Of a DNA stretch of 64,000 bases, positions 35,889 through 44,304 are shown piece by piece. The DNA is from an uncultured Flavobacteriales bacterium. Lineage in GTDB: Bacteria > Bacteroidota > Bacteroidia > Flavobacteriales > UBA1820. The stretch spans positions 1-64,000 of the forward strand of contig CALJDR010000085.1 in the NCBI GenBank assembly GCA_938023515.1, given 5' to 3'. Under the pieces are notes generated by a model that was not told where the DNA came from, did not search any database, and worked only from the letters and a program-made list of their open reading frames with translations. How positions within the stretch are numbered: the stretch's first letter is position 1; each line of letters begins with the position of its first letter. Position numbers and translations under genes: made by a program.

Positions 35889-36926
35889 ATGATGCACACA
35901 AAGGACTATCAGGAAATCTCTGCGCTGCTTTCCGGCGGAAAAAAGAAAATCGTTATCGTTACCCATAAAAATCCCGACGGGGATGCCGTAGGGTCTTCCC
36001 TGGGGCTTTGCCATATCCTGGGAAATGCCGGACACACCTGCCGGGTGATCACTCCCAACGACTACCCCGGATTCCTGAAATGGCTGCCCGGCGATAAATC
36101 CGTCTGGCGGCACGAATGGACCCGGAGCAAAAGCGCCAAGGCCGTCGCCGAAGCAGACATCATTTTCTGCCTTGATTTCAACGACATATCCCGCATTGAG
36201 GCCCTGGGCGACGAAGTTTCCAAAAGCCCGGCCATCGTCATCCTGATAGACCACCATATCGACCCCATCGTCCGGGCCAATTATACGTATTCGGACACCA
36301 GCATGATAGCCACCTCTGAAATGGTGTACCATTTCACCGAAAACGTCGGGCTGTTGCCTTATTTAGATAAAGACGCCGCTGTATGCCTCTACACGGGTAT
36401 CCTGACGGATTCCGGCCAGTTCGCCTTCCCTAAGACATCGGCCGACACGCACCGGGTGGTCGCCGCCCTGCTGGACAAAGGCGTGGATAACTACGACGTT
36501 TACCGCCATATCTACCTGAGTTTCGCTCCTTCCCGCCTTATCCTGCTGGGCAATGCCCTGTCTAATCTGCATTTCTACACCGATTGCGGGGCGGTATGCA
36601 TGACCCTTACCCAAGACGAACTGGACAAGGCCGGCTTCCGCAAGGGGGATACCGAAGGATTCGTCAACTACGGACTCTCAGTCAAGGGGATCAACGTGTC
36701 GTGTATATTCGTAGAAAATCGGGGTGAAGGCATTATCAAGGTTTCCCTGCGTTCCAAAGGCAATTTCTCGGTTAACGAAATGGCCCGCAAGTACTTTTTC
36801 GGAGCCGGCCATGTAAACGCGGCCGGAGGGCAGCTGCCCTATACCGACGTAAACCAGGCAGTCAAGGTTTTCGAGGAGGCAATCGGGCATTATCGGGAAG
36901 ATATTCTCAAATCCAGCACAGAATAA
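35889..36926 (+). CDS. DHH-family phosphoesterase (NrnA-like)
   Basis: A 345-residue DHH/DHHA1 phosphoesterase of the NrnA type, which degrades very short RNAs (nanoRNA) and/or 3'-phosphoadenosine phosphate; some relatives cleave cyclic dinucleotides. Motifs: THKNPDGDAVGSSLGL (motif I), the Asp in FCLDFND, IDHHID (DHH) and, in the C-terminal DHHA1 domain, GAGHVNAAGGQL. No membrane segments. Two ATG codons in a row at the start; both fit. Ends at a two-way terminator. Confidence 0.92.
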   Translation: MMHTKDYQEISALLSGGKKKIVIVTHKNPDGDAVGSSLGLCHILGNAGHTCRVITPNDYPGFLKWLPGDKSVWRHEWTRSKSAKAVAEADIIFCLDFNDISRIEALGDEVSKSPAIVILIDHHIDPIVRANYTYSDTSMIATSEMVYHFTENVGLLPYLDKDAAVCLYTGILTDSGQFAFPKTSADTHRVVAALLDKGVDNYDVYRHIYLSFAPSRLILLGNALSNLHFYTDCGAVCMTLTQDELDKAGFRKGDTEGFVNYGLSVKGINVSCIFVENRGEGIIKVSLRSKGNFSVNEMARKYFFGAGHVNAAGGQLPYTDVNQAVKVFEEAIGHYREDILKSSTE

Positions 36927-36938
36927 ATACCCCACAAT

Positions 36939-36970
36939 AAAAAACATCCGGCAAATGCCGGATGTTTTTT
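36939..36970. terminator. Two-way terminator between nrnA-like gene and manC
   Basis: AAAAAACATCCGGC at 36939-36952 pairs with its full complement at 36957-36970 around AAAT; works for the rightward gene and for the end of the long leftward biotin-manC operon. Confidence 0.93.
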
Positions 36971-36988
36971 ATCACTAAAAGTTGCTGT

Positions 36989-38074
36989 TTATATATTCAG
37001 TTTGGCACCGCCGGCTTTTACGTCCGTGATCATCTGCTTGATCGACTGCTCGTCGTCCTTCGGACAGATCACCACCACTCCGTCTACCGAGGCCACGATA
37101 AAATCTTTCAGGCCTTTGACCAGCATCATGCCGTCCGAGCAAAGGATATTTCCCGAAGAATCGTAGGTATGGATATTTCCCTGCACCACGGCGTTCTCGT
37201 TTTCATCCCGCGACAATTTGTCGTACAGCGAACGCCACGTTCCCAGGTCGCTCCACCCGAAAGTCGCCGGCAGGACATAGACATTGGATGCTTTTTCCAT
37301 CACCCCGAAGTCGATCGACTCCTTCTGGCAGGCCGCATAGATCTCGCTGAGCCGTACAGGTTCCAATTCGGTATAGTATGCATCGTTCATATCGTTGAAG
37401 GCGATGTGCATTTCCGGCAGGAACTGTTCGAACGCGCGGACGATCGCCGAAACCGGCCACACGAAAATACCGGAGTTCCACAGAAAATCCCCGCTCTCCA
37501 AAAAAGCCTTGGCTATCTCGAGGTTCGGCTTTTCGGTGAAAGTCTTCACCCGGAATATTCCGTCCGGGGAAGCCGTATCCTCGTCGGCCACGTACTGGAT
37601 GTAACCGTATCCCGTATCGGGGCGCGTCGGGCGGATACCCATCGTATACAGCCTGTCGTTCGCCGCGGATTTTTCCAGCAGCATCTGTACGTCGTGCGAA
37701 AAAGCTTTATCGTTAGTGATGTAATGATCCGAAGGGGCCACCACCATTTGTGCGTCCGGATTGCGGCTGCGTATCTTGTACGAAGCATAGGCGATGCAAG
37801 GGGCCGTATTGCGCATCAGCGGCTCGCAAAGCACCTGGTCTTCGGACATGCCTGGCAATTGTTCCAGCACCGTATCGTGGTATATCACGTTGGTCACCAC
37901 GTAAATGTTTTCCGCCGGCACGATCTCGGCCAGGCGACGGTACGTTTGCTGGATCAGGGTCTCCCCCACAGCCAGTATATCGAGGAACTGTTTGGGCCGC
38001 GTGCGCGTACTCATCGGATAGAAACGGCTTCCGACCCCACCGGCCATAATGACCGCATAGTAGTTCTTATTCAT
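36989..38074 (-). CDS. manC: Mannose-1-phosphate guanylyltransferase
   Basis: Makes GDP-mannose from mannose-1-phosphate and GTP for polysaccharides. 361 residues; only the nucleotidyltransferase part, without the isomerase domain of fused ManC/ManA enzymes. Signature MAGGVGSRFYPMSTRTRPKQFL at the N-terminus, then FTEKPN and WNSGIFVWPV. It overlaps the end of the sprT-like gene, so it is part of the leftward operon that starts with the biotin genes. Start at the second ATG is preferred to 38077; both fit. Confidence 0.92.
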   Translation of the reverse strand: MNKNYYAVIMAGGVGSRFYPMSTRTRPKQFLDILAVGETLIQQTYRRLAEIVPAENIYVVTNVIYHDTVLEQLPGMSEDQVLCEPLMRNTAPCIAYASYKIRSRNPDAQMVVAPSDHYITNDKAFSHDVQMLLEKSAANDRLYTMGIRPTRPDTGYGYIQYVADEDTASPDGIFRVKTFTEKPNLEIAKAFLESGDFLWNSGIFVWPVSAIVRAFEQFLPEMHIAFNDMNDAYYTELEPVRLSEIYAACQKESIDFGVMEKASNVYVLPATFGWSDLGTWRSLYDKLSRDENENAVVQGNIHTYDSSGNILCSDGMMLVKGLKDFIVASVDGVVVICPKDDEQSIKQMITDVKAGGAKLNI

Positions 38075-38708
38075 CATCGTTTTTTATTTTCACTCTTACA
38101 TGGGGCTGGAACAGGTATTGCCGCCCCGAAGAAACATCGGTGCAAAGATACAGTCTTCTGCGCTTTTCTCCCAACACGAACTCGCGCTTTTCCCGGAACA
38201 GGAAACGGACACCAGGGGCCAGTTCACAGATCATCGGATCCGAAGCGCTTTCGCCGTCCCCCTCGCCCGGAGCATCGTATTTTTTCAGTGCCAGAGCCAA
38301 TGCCGTATGCCGGTCGGAAGACGCTTTCGGGTCTTTCAGGTAATCGGCCAGAGGCACCAGGATATCATGGGGATAGATCGTTCGCAGGTCGAGCATGAGC
38401 ATCAGGGAACGGAACTCGTCTTTCCATTGCTTCCCGTGCGGCTGTACGCGCGCGCCGTGTTTTTTCAGTACGACCAAATGCGCCAATTCGTGTACGAAAG
38501 TCAGCAGGAATGCGTACGGGTTGAGCGACCCGTTGACCGTGATCCGGTTCATCCCCCGGACAGGCGCCAGGGTGAAATCGCCGTGCTTGGTCGTGCGGCG
38601 GCGCGTCACGGAAAGGAAAACACCGTGCCGCGGGATCCAGTCCGCTACCGCCTGTACGGCCGGAGCGGGGAAATACTTGCGAAGGATGGTTAACTGCTGC
38701 TCTGTCAT
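38067..38708 (-). CDS. SprT-like zinc metalloprotease domain protein
   Basis: A 213-residue SprT-like protein. The zinc motif HELAH is at 73-77, followed by a conserved HGKQWKDEF helix with a third His that usually completes the site. The family includes human Spartan, which digests DNA-protein crosslinks; bacterial members are uncharacterised. The start MTEQQLTILRKYF was chosen over a frame extended to 38765 because that would overlap bioC. Lies between bioC and manC, overlapping manC by eight bases. Confidence 0.85.
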   Translation of the reverse strand: MTEQQLTILRKYFPAPAVQAVADWIPRHGVFLSVTRRRTTKHGDFTLAPVRGMNRITVNGSLNPYAFLLTFVHELAHLVVLKKHGARVQPHGKQWKDEFRSLMLMLDLRTIYPHDILVPLADYLKDPKASSDRHTALALALKKYDAPGEGDGESASDPMICELAPGVRFLFREKREFVLGEKRRRLYLCTDVSSGRQYLFQPHVRVKIKNDDE

Positions 38709-38737
38709 TTTTTCCGGAGAGCAAATATACGGCTTTT

Positions 38738-39490
38738 TCAGCGGATTTTCTCCGCCGCAACCCACAGGTAATCCACCGTGAGGGGCAAGCCTCCTTCGCC
38801 GGAAAATTCCGCCCGGTACCGCCGTTCGAAGTTTTCAAGACGCCCCGGAGTCCATAGTGTTTTGCGGATGCCGTTCACCCCCGTAGCCGAAAAATAGCGG
38901 AGCATCTCCCGGGCCGTATCGAAACACAGCGTATCCTTTTCCTCCCGGCACACCCATACCCGGAACCCTGCGTCTTCCAGCATTCCTTTGAGTTCCTTCG
39001 CCGGGATATAATCCAGCCCGCAGCCCGTCAGATGTTTGACCTGTGAAAAATTATCCGGCCCGAACGTGGAAAAACACAACGCACCACCCGGGACGAGGCT
39101 ATCCGCTAATTTTTGTAAAAACCGGGGCATATCCTTTATCCACTGGAAGCAACTGGACGACACCACGGCATTCTGTCCCGAGGGGAATACCGCCTTTTCC
39201 GCATCCCCGACAAGGGGTTGGCAGCCCATACGGGAATACTCCTGCGCGAAAGAATCGGTAATATCGTTGGCCGTATAGACCGCCTGCGGGAAATACCCGC
39301 GCAGCCGCCGAGTAAGCAGCCCCGAACCGGCTCCAATCTCCAATATCCGTCCCGGCTCCCGGCCGTTCAAGGCCCGGCAGAACATTTCCGCCAATTGCCC
39401 GGCCGCATAGTCCTGTATCCGTGCGTGCGCCTCGTAGGTATCGGCAGCGCGGGTAAAGGACCGTTTTATCAATTCCGTCTGTTCCGGCAT
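38738..39490 (-). CDS. bioC: Malonyl-ACP O-methyltransferase BioC
   Basis: SAM-dependent methyltransferase that caps malonyl-ACP to start pimelate synthesis for biotin. 250 residues. SAM-binding motif LEIGAGSGLLTRRL near residues 46-59; the conserved FxWxxD region appears as SSSCFQWIKDMPRFL, and FSTFGPDNFSQV is typical of BioC. Sits next to bioG and bioF in the operon. Confidence 0.94.
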   Translation of the reverse strand: MPEQTELIKRSFTRAADTYEAHARIQDYAAGQLAEMFCRALNGREPGRILEIGAGSGLLTRRLRGYFPQAVYTANDITDSFAQEYSRMGCQPLVGDAEKAVFPSGQNAVVSSSCFQWIKDMPRFLQKLADSLVPGGALCFSTFGPDNFSQVKHLTGCGLDYIPAKELKGMLEDAGFRVWVCREEKDTLCFDTAREMLRYFSATGVNGIRKTLWTPGRLENFERRYRAEFSGEGGLPLTVDYLWVAAEKIR

Positions 39491-39500
39491 CTCTTGTTTT

Positions 39501-40166
39501 TTAAAATTCGAACACTTCGTTCCACGATTTCATCCCGGCAAGCGGATAATGCGGTAATTCCTTTTCCACCGTATCCACACCTGCCTGCGCCCAGGCTCTC
39601 GATTGGTTTTCCGGCGGGAATATCCCGTCCTGCAGTCCTACGAGCGCCTTTTGCCAAATCGCTTTATCGGGCACACGGAAACGATCCTTCCACCAGGCCA
39701 GTTCGGCCCGGACATCCTCGAAACTACGGGAACCCGCCTGAGACAAAGGGCCTTCCCGGTAGGCAGTCACTCCACCCGCCATCCGCAGGACGAATTTTTC
39801 GAGGCTCCGCGGCGTCAATCCGGAAAGGGTCGCTTCGAAGACCGCCGCAGGAATACCGAGCGTATCGTCTATCGCCGGCATTGTCCCGCAAAGGACCACC
39901 ATTCGGCGAATATTCAGTTTTTCTTTCAGTTTCTCCCAATCCATCAGCGAAGCATACCACACCCCCATCGACCAGGCTGCCACATCTACCTGCCCATATT
40001 CTTGCAAAGAGGAAAAATCAAAATCCTTCCCATCGTGATACGCGTAAAGCATCAGTACATCGGCCTCTGCAGACAAATGCGCTACTGCCCGAGCATCCTG
40101 CCCCCAGCCGTTGAAAAAAACGATCAGGCGGTCACCGCCCTTTTTCGCAAGCCACTGGTGTTTCAT
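39501..40166 (-). CDS. bioG: Pimeloyl-ACP methyl ester esterase BioG
   Basis: Alpha/beta hydrolase of the DUF452/BioG family, which removes the methyl group from pimeloyl-ACP methyl ester and so takes the place of BioH. 221 residues. The N-terminal strand LIVFFNGWGQD contributes the oxyanion region, and the nucleophile is Ser66 in AAWSMGVW. Overlaps the bioF stop by four bases. Confidence 0.92.
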   Translation of the reverse strand: MKHQWLAKKGGDRLIVFFNGWGQDARAVAHLSAEADVLMLYAYHDGKDFDFSSLQEYGQVDVAAWSMGVWYASLMDWEKLKEKLNIRRMVVLCGTMPAIDDTLGIPAAVFEATLSGLTPRSLEKFVLRMAGGVTAYREGPLSQAGSRSFEDVRAELAWWKDRFRVPDKAIWQKALVGLQDGIFPPENQSRAWAQAGVDTVEKELPHYPLAGMKSWNEVFEF

Positions 40167-41323
40167 TTTTTCAATTTTTTAAAAGCATCCGCCACGCGCC
40201 CGATATCCTCCGGGGAAAAAGCGGCACTCAGGGAAAGCCGTATCCGCGCCTGTCCTTTAGGCACGGTCGGATGACGGATGGCCGTCGCCCATATCCCTTG
40301 CTCCCGTAGGCTGTCCGCTGCAGCCAGTACGGCGGCATTCTCGCCGAACACCACGGGGATTATATGACTGTCGCCCAACACCTTAAATCCTTCATTTTCC
40401 AGTTCTACCCGAAGCTGAGACGATGCCTTGGCCAGCCGTTCCCGTCGCGTGTCCATCGCCTGCATTCGGTCAAAAACGAAAGCGCTCCACCGCACACATG
40501 CCGGCGGGAGTGCCGTCGAAAAAATGAACGGCCGCGAGGTATTGACCAAATACTCTTTCACCTCCCCCCGGCACAGTACGAACGCCCCCTGCGAGGCCAG
40601 GCCCTTGCCCATCGGGAAAACGGCCACGTCCGTTTGCTCCAGCAGCCCGGCAGCCCGGCATATACCGAGGCCATTTGGACCGTCCGTACCGATACTGTGG
40701 GCCTCGTCAATATACAACAGGGCTCCGTATTTCTCTTTCAGGTTGGCCAACTGCCGGACATCCGACCGGTCGCCGTCCATCGAAAAAATGCTTTCCGAGA
40801 CGATCCAAATATTTTTGTAATGTTCCTTGTTTTTTACCAGCAGTTCTTCCAAATGCCCGTAGTCATTATGGCGGAACCGGGAAAAATCCGCTTTCGAGGA
40901 CAATATCCCGTCGATGATGCTGGCATGGACGAGTTTATCCGCCAATATAAGGTCGCCCGCCACGGCCAGTGCAGGAAGTATCCCCGTATTGGCATGATAT
41001 CCCGATCCGAACACCAAAGCCGGGCGGCCATAAACCCGCTCCAAATCCTCTTCAAAGTCCCGGTAAGCGTCCGTATTTCCTGTCATCAACCGCGAACCGG
41101 TCGAGCCGAAGCGCGTATCCCCCTCCCGGCTGAGGAATTCGCCGATAAGTTTCGGATCGTTGGCGATGCCCAGATAATCATTTGCCGACAGGTTTAGGTA
41201 TTCTTTTCCCTGCCGGGACATACAGGGCAGGCCGTAATCCCCGGCCCGCAGGCTACGCCGCATTCCGTCCGCCTGAAGGCGGGAAAGCCGCTCTGTGATA
41301 TCGTGATAGAATCCTTCGCTCAT
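40163..41323 (-). CDS. bioF: 8-amino-7-oxononanoate synthase BioF
   Basis: PLP enzyme that joins pimeloyl-ACP and alanine. 386 residues. Features: LSANDYLGIANDP, GSTGSRLMTGN, YIDEAHSIGTDGPNG and the PLP lysine Lys240 in FPMGKGLASQGAF. Starts just one base after bioA ends, so they are coupled. Full length. Confidence 0.95.
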   Translation of the reverse strand: MSEGFYHDITERLSRLQADGMRRSLRAGDYGLPCMSRQGKEYLNLSANDYLGIANDPKLIGEFLSREGDTRFGSTGSRLMTGNTDAYRDFEEDLERVYGRPALVFGSGYHANTGILPALAVAGDLILADKLVHASIIDGILSSKADFSRFRHNDYGHLEELLVKNKEHYKNIWIVSESIFSMDGDRSDVRQLANLKEKYGALLYIDEAHSIGTDGPNGLGICRAAGLLEQTDVAVFPMGKGLASQGAFVLCRGEVKEYLVNTSRPFIFSTALPPACVRWSAFVFDRMQAMDTRRERLAKASSQLRVELENEGFKVLGDSHIIPVVFGENAAVLAAADSLREQGIWATAIRHPTVPKGQARIRLSLSAAFSPEDIGRVADAFKKLKK

Positions 41324-41324
41324 C

Positions 41325-42602
41325 TTACGAAATGCATTGGATCATCGTTCGGCACAGTTTGCGCAATTGGGCATCGGTGATCACGTATTGGGGCATGATA
41401 TACACCAGGCGACCGAAAGGACGCACCCAGATACCTCCTTCCACAAATTTCTTCTGCAGGGAAGCCATATCCACCGGATCCTTCATTTCTATAACCCCTA
41501 TCGCCCCCAGCACTCGGACTTCTTTCACGCCCGGCAGTTTTTCCGCGGCAGGAAGTTCCTGTTTCATGATCGTTTCGAGTTCTTTTATCCGGGAAAATCC
41601 TTTCTCTTCGAGGATATCGAAACTTTCGCAGGCGATCGCACAGGCCATCGGGTTGCCCATGAACGTAGGTCCGTGCATAAAGCATCCCGCCTCTCCTGCA
41701 CAGACCGTATCGGCCACCTGCGTGGTGGCGATCGTCGCGGCAAAGGACATATATCCGCCCGTAATGGCTTTCCCTATGCACATGATATCCGGGACCACCC
41801 CGGCATGCTGACCGCCCCACCAACGCCCGGTACGGCCGAATCCGGTGGCTATCTCATCGAATATCAGCAGTACATCGTATTTTTTACATATGCGCGCCAG
41901 ATGCACCAGGTATTCCGGGTTGTAAAAACGCATACCCCCGGCTCCCTGCACCACCGGTTCCAGGATAAAGGCCGCCAATCCGGCCGCTTTTTCCTTGATC
42001 TCCCGTTCGAGCGCGGCAACCACCTCTTTATCCACCGGCCGGTCGTATCCTCCCGGAAAGGCATCCACAAAATGCTGGACGGCCAGCCGTCCGTTGAATA
42101 TCCCGTGCATACCCGTATCCGGATCGCACACCGACATAGCGTGCCAGGTATCGCCGTGGTAGCCGCTGCGGGTGGTCATAAACGCGGTCTTTTTCGCCTT
42201 ACCCCGGGAGCTTTGGTATTGGAGAGCCATTTTCAGGGCCACTTCCACCGCCACCGATCCGGAATCCGAGTAAAATATCTTGTTCAGTCCCTCGGGCAGT
42301 ACCCGGAGCAGCCTTCCGGCCAATCCGACAGCCGGGGCATGGGTCAGCCCCCCGAACATCACATGCGACATCCGCGCCAGCTGTTTTTTTACCGCCCGGT
42401 TCAGCCGGGGGTTGTTGTACCCATGGATCACCGCCCACCAGGAACTCATCCCGTCGATCAGTTTCTCCCCCGTTTTCAAATGGATGTACACTCCCTTGCA
42501 CCGGTCGACCGGATATACCGGCAGCGGGTCGAGGGTCGAGGTATAGGGATGCCACAAGTGTTCCCTATCCGTTTTCAGGTCTATTTTGTTGTAGTTTACC
42601 AT
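41325..42602 (-). CDS. bioA: Adenosylmethionine-8-amino-7-oxononanoate aminotransferase BioA
   Basis: Third-last step of biotin synthesis: transfers an amino group (from SAM in most BioA) to 7-keto-8-aminopelargonate to give diaminopelargonate. 425 residues, class III aminotransferase. Blocks: HPYTSTLDPLPVYPV, DGMSSWWAVIHGYNNP, PLP Lys278 in CIGKAITGGYMS. The normal size shows it is not fused to BioD, as happens in some relatives. Five bases from bioB. Confidence 0.95.
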   Translation of the reverse strand: MVNYNKIDLKTDREHLWHPYTSTLDPLPVYPVDRCKGVYIHLKTGEKLIDGMSSWWAVIHGYNNPRLNRAVKKQLARMSHVMFGGLTHAPAVGLAGRLLRVLPEGLNKIFYSDSGSVAVEVALKMALQYQSSRGKAKKTAFMTTRSGYHGDTWHAMSVCDPDTGMHGIFNGRLAVQHFVDAFPGGYDRPVDKEVVAALEREIKEKAAGLAAFILEPVVQGAGGMRFYNPEYLVHLARICKKYDVLLIFDEIATGFGRTGRWWGGQHAGVVPDIMCIGKAITGGYMSFAATIATTQVADTVCAGEAGCFMHGPTFMGNPMACAIACESFDILEEKGFSRIKELETIMKQELPAAEKLPGVKEVRVLGAIGVIEMKDPVDMASLQKKFVEGGIWVRPFGRLVYIMPQYVITDAQLRKLCRTMIQCIS

Positions 42603-42606
42603 CGTA

Positions 42607-43581
42607 TCATTCTTTTTCGTTCGGGACGAATCCCATTTCCCGGATCAGCTGCATATCCCCTTCTATCTTCGGCCCGGCCGTGGTGAGCATATCGCCGACC
42701 ATCAGCGCGTTCATACCCGAAGAAAAAGCCTTGCGTACGATCCCGGAGATGAGCAGCCGCCCCCCCGCAAAACGCATGAAGGCGTCCGGATTGATAAAAC
42801 GCCAGAGGGCTATCGTACGCAGCACCTCCTCTTCCGACAGGGGTAGTGCCCCCTCGAGGGGAGTTCCTTTTATCGGGTTCAGGATATTCAGGGGGATGGA
42901 TTTTACGCCCTGCGCCCGGAGTTCGAGGGCCAGGTCGATCCGGTCTTCCTCCGTTTCCCCCATGCCGATGATCCCTCCGGAGCATATCTTTAGCCCCGCT
43001 TCCCGGGCCTTGCGCATGGTCTCTATCTTGTCTTCGTACGTATGCTTTTTCACCAACACCGGGAAAAGCCGCCGCGAAGTCTCCAGGTTGATATGGTAAT
43101 GGGTAACCCCTGCCTGGCGGAGCATTTCCATCCGCTCGCGATCGAGCAGCCCCATCGAGGCGCACAGGCTTAGCTTTCCATTGCCCCGCTCCCGGATCTT
43201 CCGGTAAATGGCGCAGGCTTTCTCTACCCTCCCTTTAGGAAAAGCGCGGGAAGCTGTGACCATCGAAAACCGGTGCACGCCGTACTCTTCGTTGCGCAAG
43301 GCAGCCTGGAGCGCTTCATCCTCGTCGATGATGTCGTATTTAGCGACCCCCGTCGTGTACGAAACGGACTGGGCGCACCAGGCACAATCCTCCGAACATA
43401 TCCCGGAGCGGGCGTTGATGATCGAGCAGGTATCCAAACACTCCCCGGTAAAATGCCGGCGTATGTCGTTCGCTGCCCGGAGCAATTCCTCCAGAGGGGC
43501 GTTTTTGTAAAGGTCTAAGGCTTCGTCCCGGGATATATCGCCGCCGGCGAAGACTTTTTGTTTCAGTGTTTCTGTTTTCAT
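42607..43581 (-). CDS. bioB: Biotin synthase BioB
   Basis: Radical-SAM enzyme inserting sulphur into dethiobiotin. 324 residues from the ATG at 43581, with the 4Fe-4S motif CSEDCAWC (Cys62, Cys66, Cys69), CASMGLLD, HYHINLETS and CSGGIIGMGE. The start MKTETLKQKV was chosen because a longer in-frame ATG at 43617 would lie inside the inverted repeat just upstream. First enzyme gene of the bio operon; the inverted repeat 15 bases upstream is a likely control site. Confidence 0.96.
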   Translation of the reverse strand: MKTETLKQKVFAGGDISRDEALDLYKNAPLEELLRAANDIRRHFTGECLDTCSIINARSGICSEDCAWCAQSVSYTTGVAKYDIIDEDEALQAALRNEEYGVHRFSMVTASRAFPKGRVEKACAIYRKIRERGNGKLSLCASMGLLDRERMEMLRQAGVTHYHINLETSRRLFPVLVKKHTYEDKIETMRKAREAGLKICSGGIIGMGETEEDRIDLALELRAQGVKSIPLNILNPIKGTPLEGALPLSEEEVLRTIALWRFINPDAFMRFAGGRLLISGIVRKAFSSGMNALMVGDMLTTAGPKIEGDMQLIREMGFVPNEKE

Positions 43582-43595
43582 GTGCTTTTTATCTA

Positions 43596-43649
43596 AACAG
43601 AACAGGCCCGCTACCATCCTCTCCGGGATAATAGCGGGCCTGTTCTGTT
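43596..43649 (-). promoter_or_regulatory. Perfect 18-bp inverted repeat in front of bioB
   Basis: AACAGAACAGGCCCGCTA at 43596-43613 is exactly complementary to 43632-43649 with an 18-base loop between. In the leftward transcript it forms a very stable hairpin ending 15 bases before the bioB start codon; neither side has a T run, so it is not a usual terminator. It overlaps the last codons of the small gene 43611-43967. Candidate operator or RNA switch for the biotin genes; function is inference. Confidence 0.7.
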
Positions 43650-43967
43650 ATATATACTATACGAATTCTCCGATGCCGGATATACCAGTACAACAGCCCG
43701 GACTAAGGACTGCACGGCTAACTGCTCCACACGCTGTTCGGGAGGGATCAGCTCTTCATCTACATCGCTTTGCTGGAGGCGGAACACGGCCTCGTCCAGG
43801 CAACCGGTAGTACGGTGCGCCTTCCGCTCCTCCCCTTCGCACATATCGGTACGCAGGCGGCATATCTTTACCTGCCGCCCGAGCGATGCGAACGCTGCGT
43901 ATCCCCTGCGCGCCCAGCGCCGGAAATACAAAGGAGTTTTACGAGATATGACCGTGCTTTTTCTCAT
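43611..43967 (-). CDS. Small Arg-rich protein, first gene of the bio operon
   Basis: A 118-residue protein, basic at its N-terminus: MRKSTVISRK then a block PLYFRRWARRGYAAFASLG followed by RQVKI. I believe this block recurs in small uncharacterised Bacteroidales proteins, but I cannot name the family. No signal or membrane segment. The start at 43967 was chosen because it lies about 20 bases after a good promoter (43993-44024); the longer frame to 44063 runs through that promoter. Its last 12 codons overlap the inverted repeat, and bioB begins 29 bases past its stop. A role in control of biotin synthesis is a guess from position. Confidence 0.6.
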   Translation of the reverse strand: MRKSTVISRKTPLYFRRWARRGYAAFASLGRQVKICRLRTDMCEGEERKAHRTTGCLDEAVFRLQQSDVDEELIPPEQRVEQLAVQSLVRAVVLVYPASENSYSIYNRTGPLLSRRGW

Positions 43968-43992
43968 ACATAGAAGGCCTTGCAGCCACGGA

Positions 43993-44024
43993 CAAATGTA
44001 CGAAAAAAACTTTCGCGCCAGAAA
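43993..44024 (-). promoter_or_regulatory. Promoter of the biotin operon
   Basis: On the minus strand: TTTC, 20 bases, then TACATTTG (44000 to 43993), a close match to TTTG-N20-TAnnTTTG. It would start the transcript of the small Arg-rich gene and bioBAFGC. It lies back to back with the tRNA promoter. Confidence 0.65.
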
Positions 44025-44026
44025 AC

Positions 44027-44057
44027 TTGCGTATGCAGATATTCCGTCGTATATTTG
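44027..44057 (+). promoter_or_regulatory. Promoter of the initiator tRNA
   Basis: TTG at 44027-44029, 20 bases, then TATATTTG at 44050-44057: full match to the Bacteroidota promoter. Start of transcription expected near 44064, seven bases before the tRNA. Confidence 0.7.
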
Positions 44058-44070
44058 CACCATTAAACAT

Positions 44071-44143
<73 letters not shown>

Positions 44144-44153
44144 CAAAAGCCTT

Positions 44154-44180
44154 GTAACCACCTCAAAACGAGGTGGTTAC
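44154..44180 (+). terminator. Terminator of the tRNA
   Basis: GTAACCACCTC pairs with GAGGTGGTTAC around AAAAC: 11 bp, ten bases past the tRNA, followed by TTCGTTTTAG. It may belong to the phage side of the junction and replace the host terminator. Confidence 0.75.
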
Positions 44181-44199
44181 TTCGTTTTAGAGAGAATTT

Positions 44200-44260
44200 C
44201 GGGACAGAAACGGGACAGCGATAACTTTACTCGTGGGCCTGTTTTCCGAAAACGGGACAG
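44200..44260 (+). repeat. Three direct repeats CGGGACAG before the integrase gene
   Basis: CGGGACAG occurs at 44200-44207, 44211-44218 and 44253-44260, between the tRNA end and the integrase start. Repeated short sites here are what one expects for integrase arm-type or core-flanking binding sites of the attachment region. Direct function is not shown. Confidence 0.55.
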
Positions 44261-44304
44261 TAATTTTTACACGTTTTGTAACAGCCAAAACGGGTAAAAA
44301 AAAA

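Noticed and set aside
43580..43810. 76-codon plus-strand frame over the dyad upstream of bioB
   Set aside because: It reads through the inverted repeat antisense to the small gene and bioB start; low-complexity ending and no promoter.
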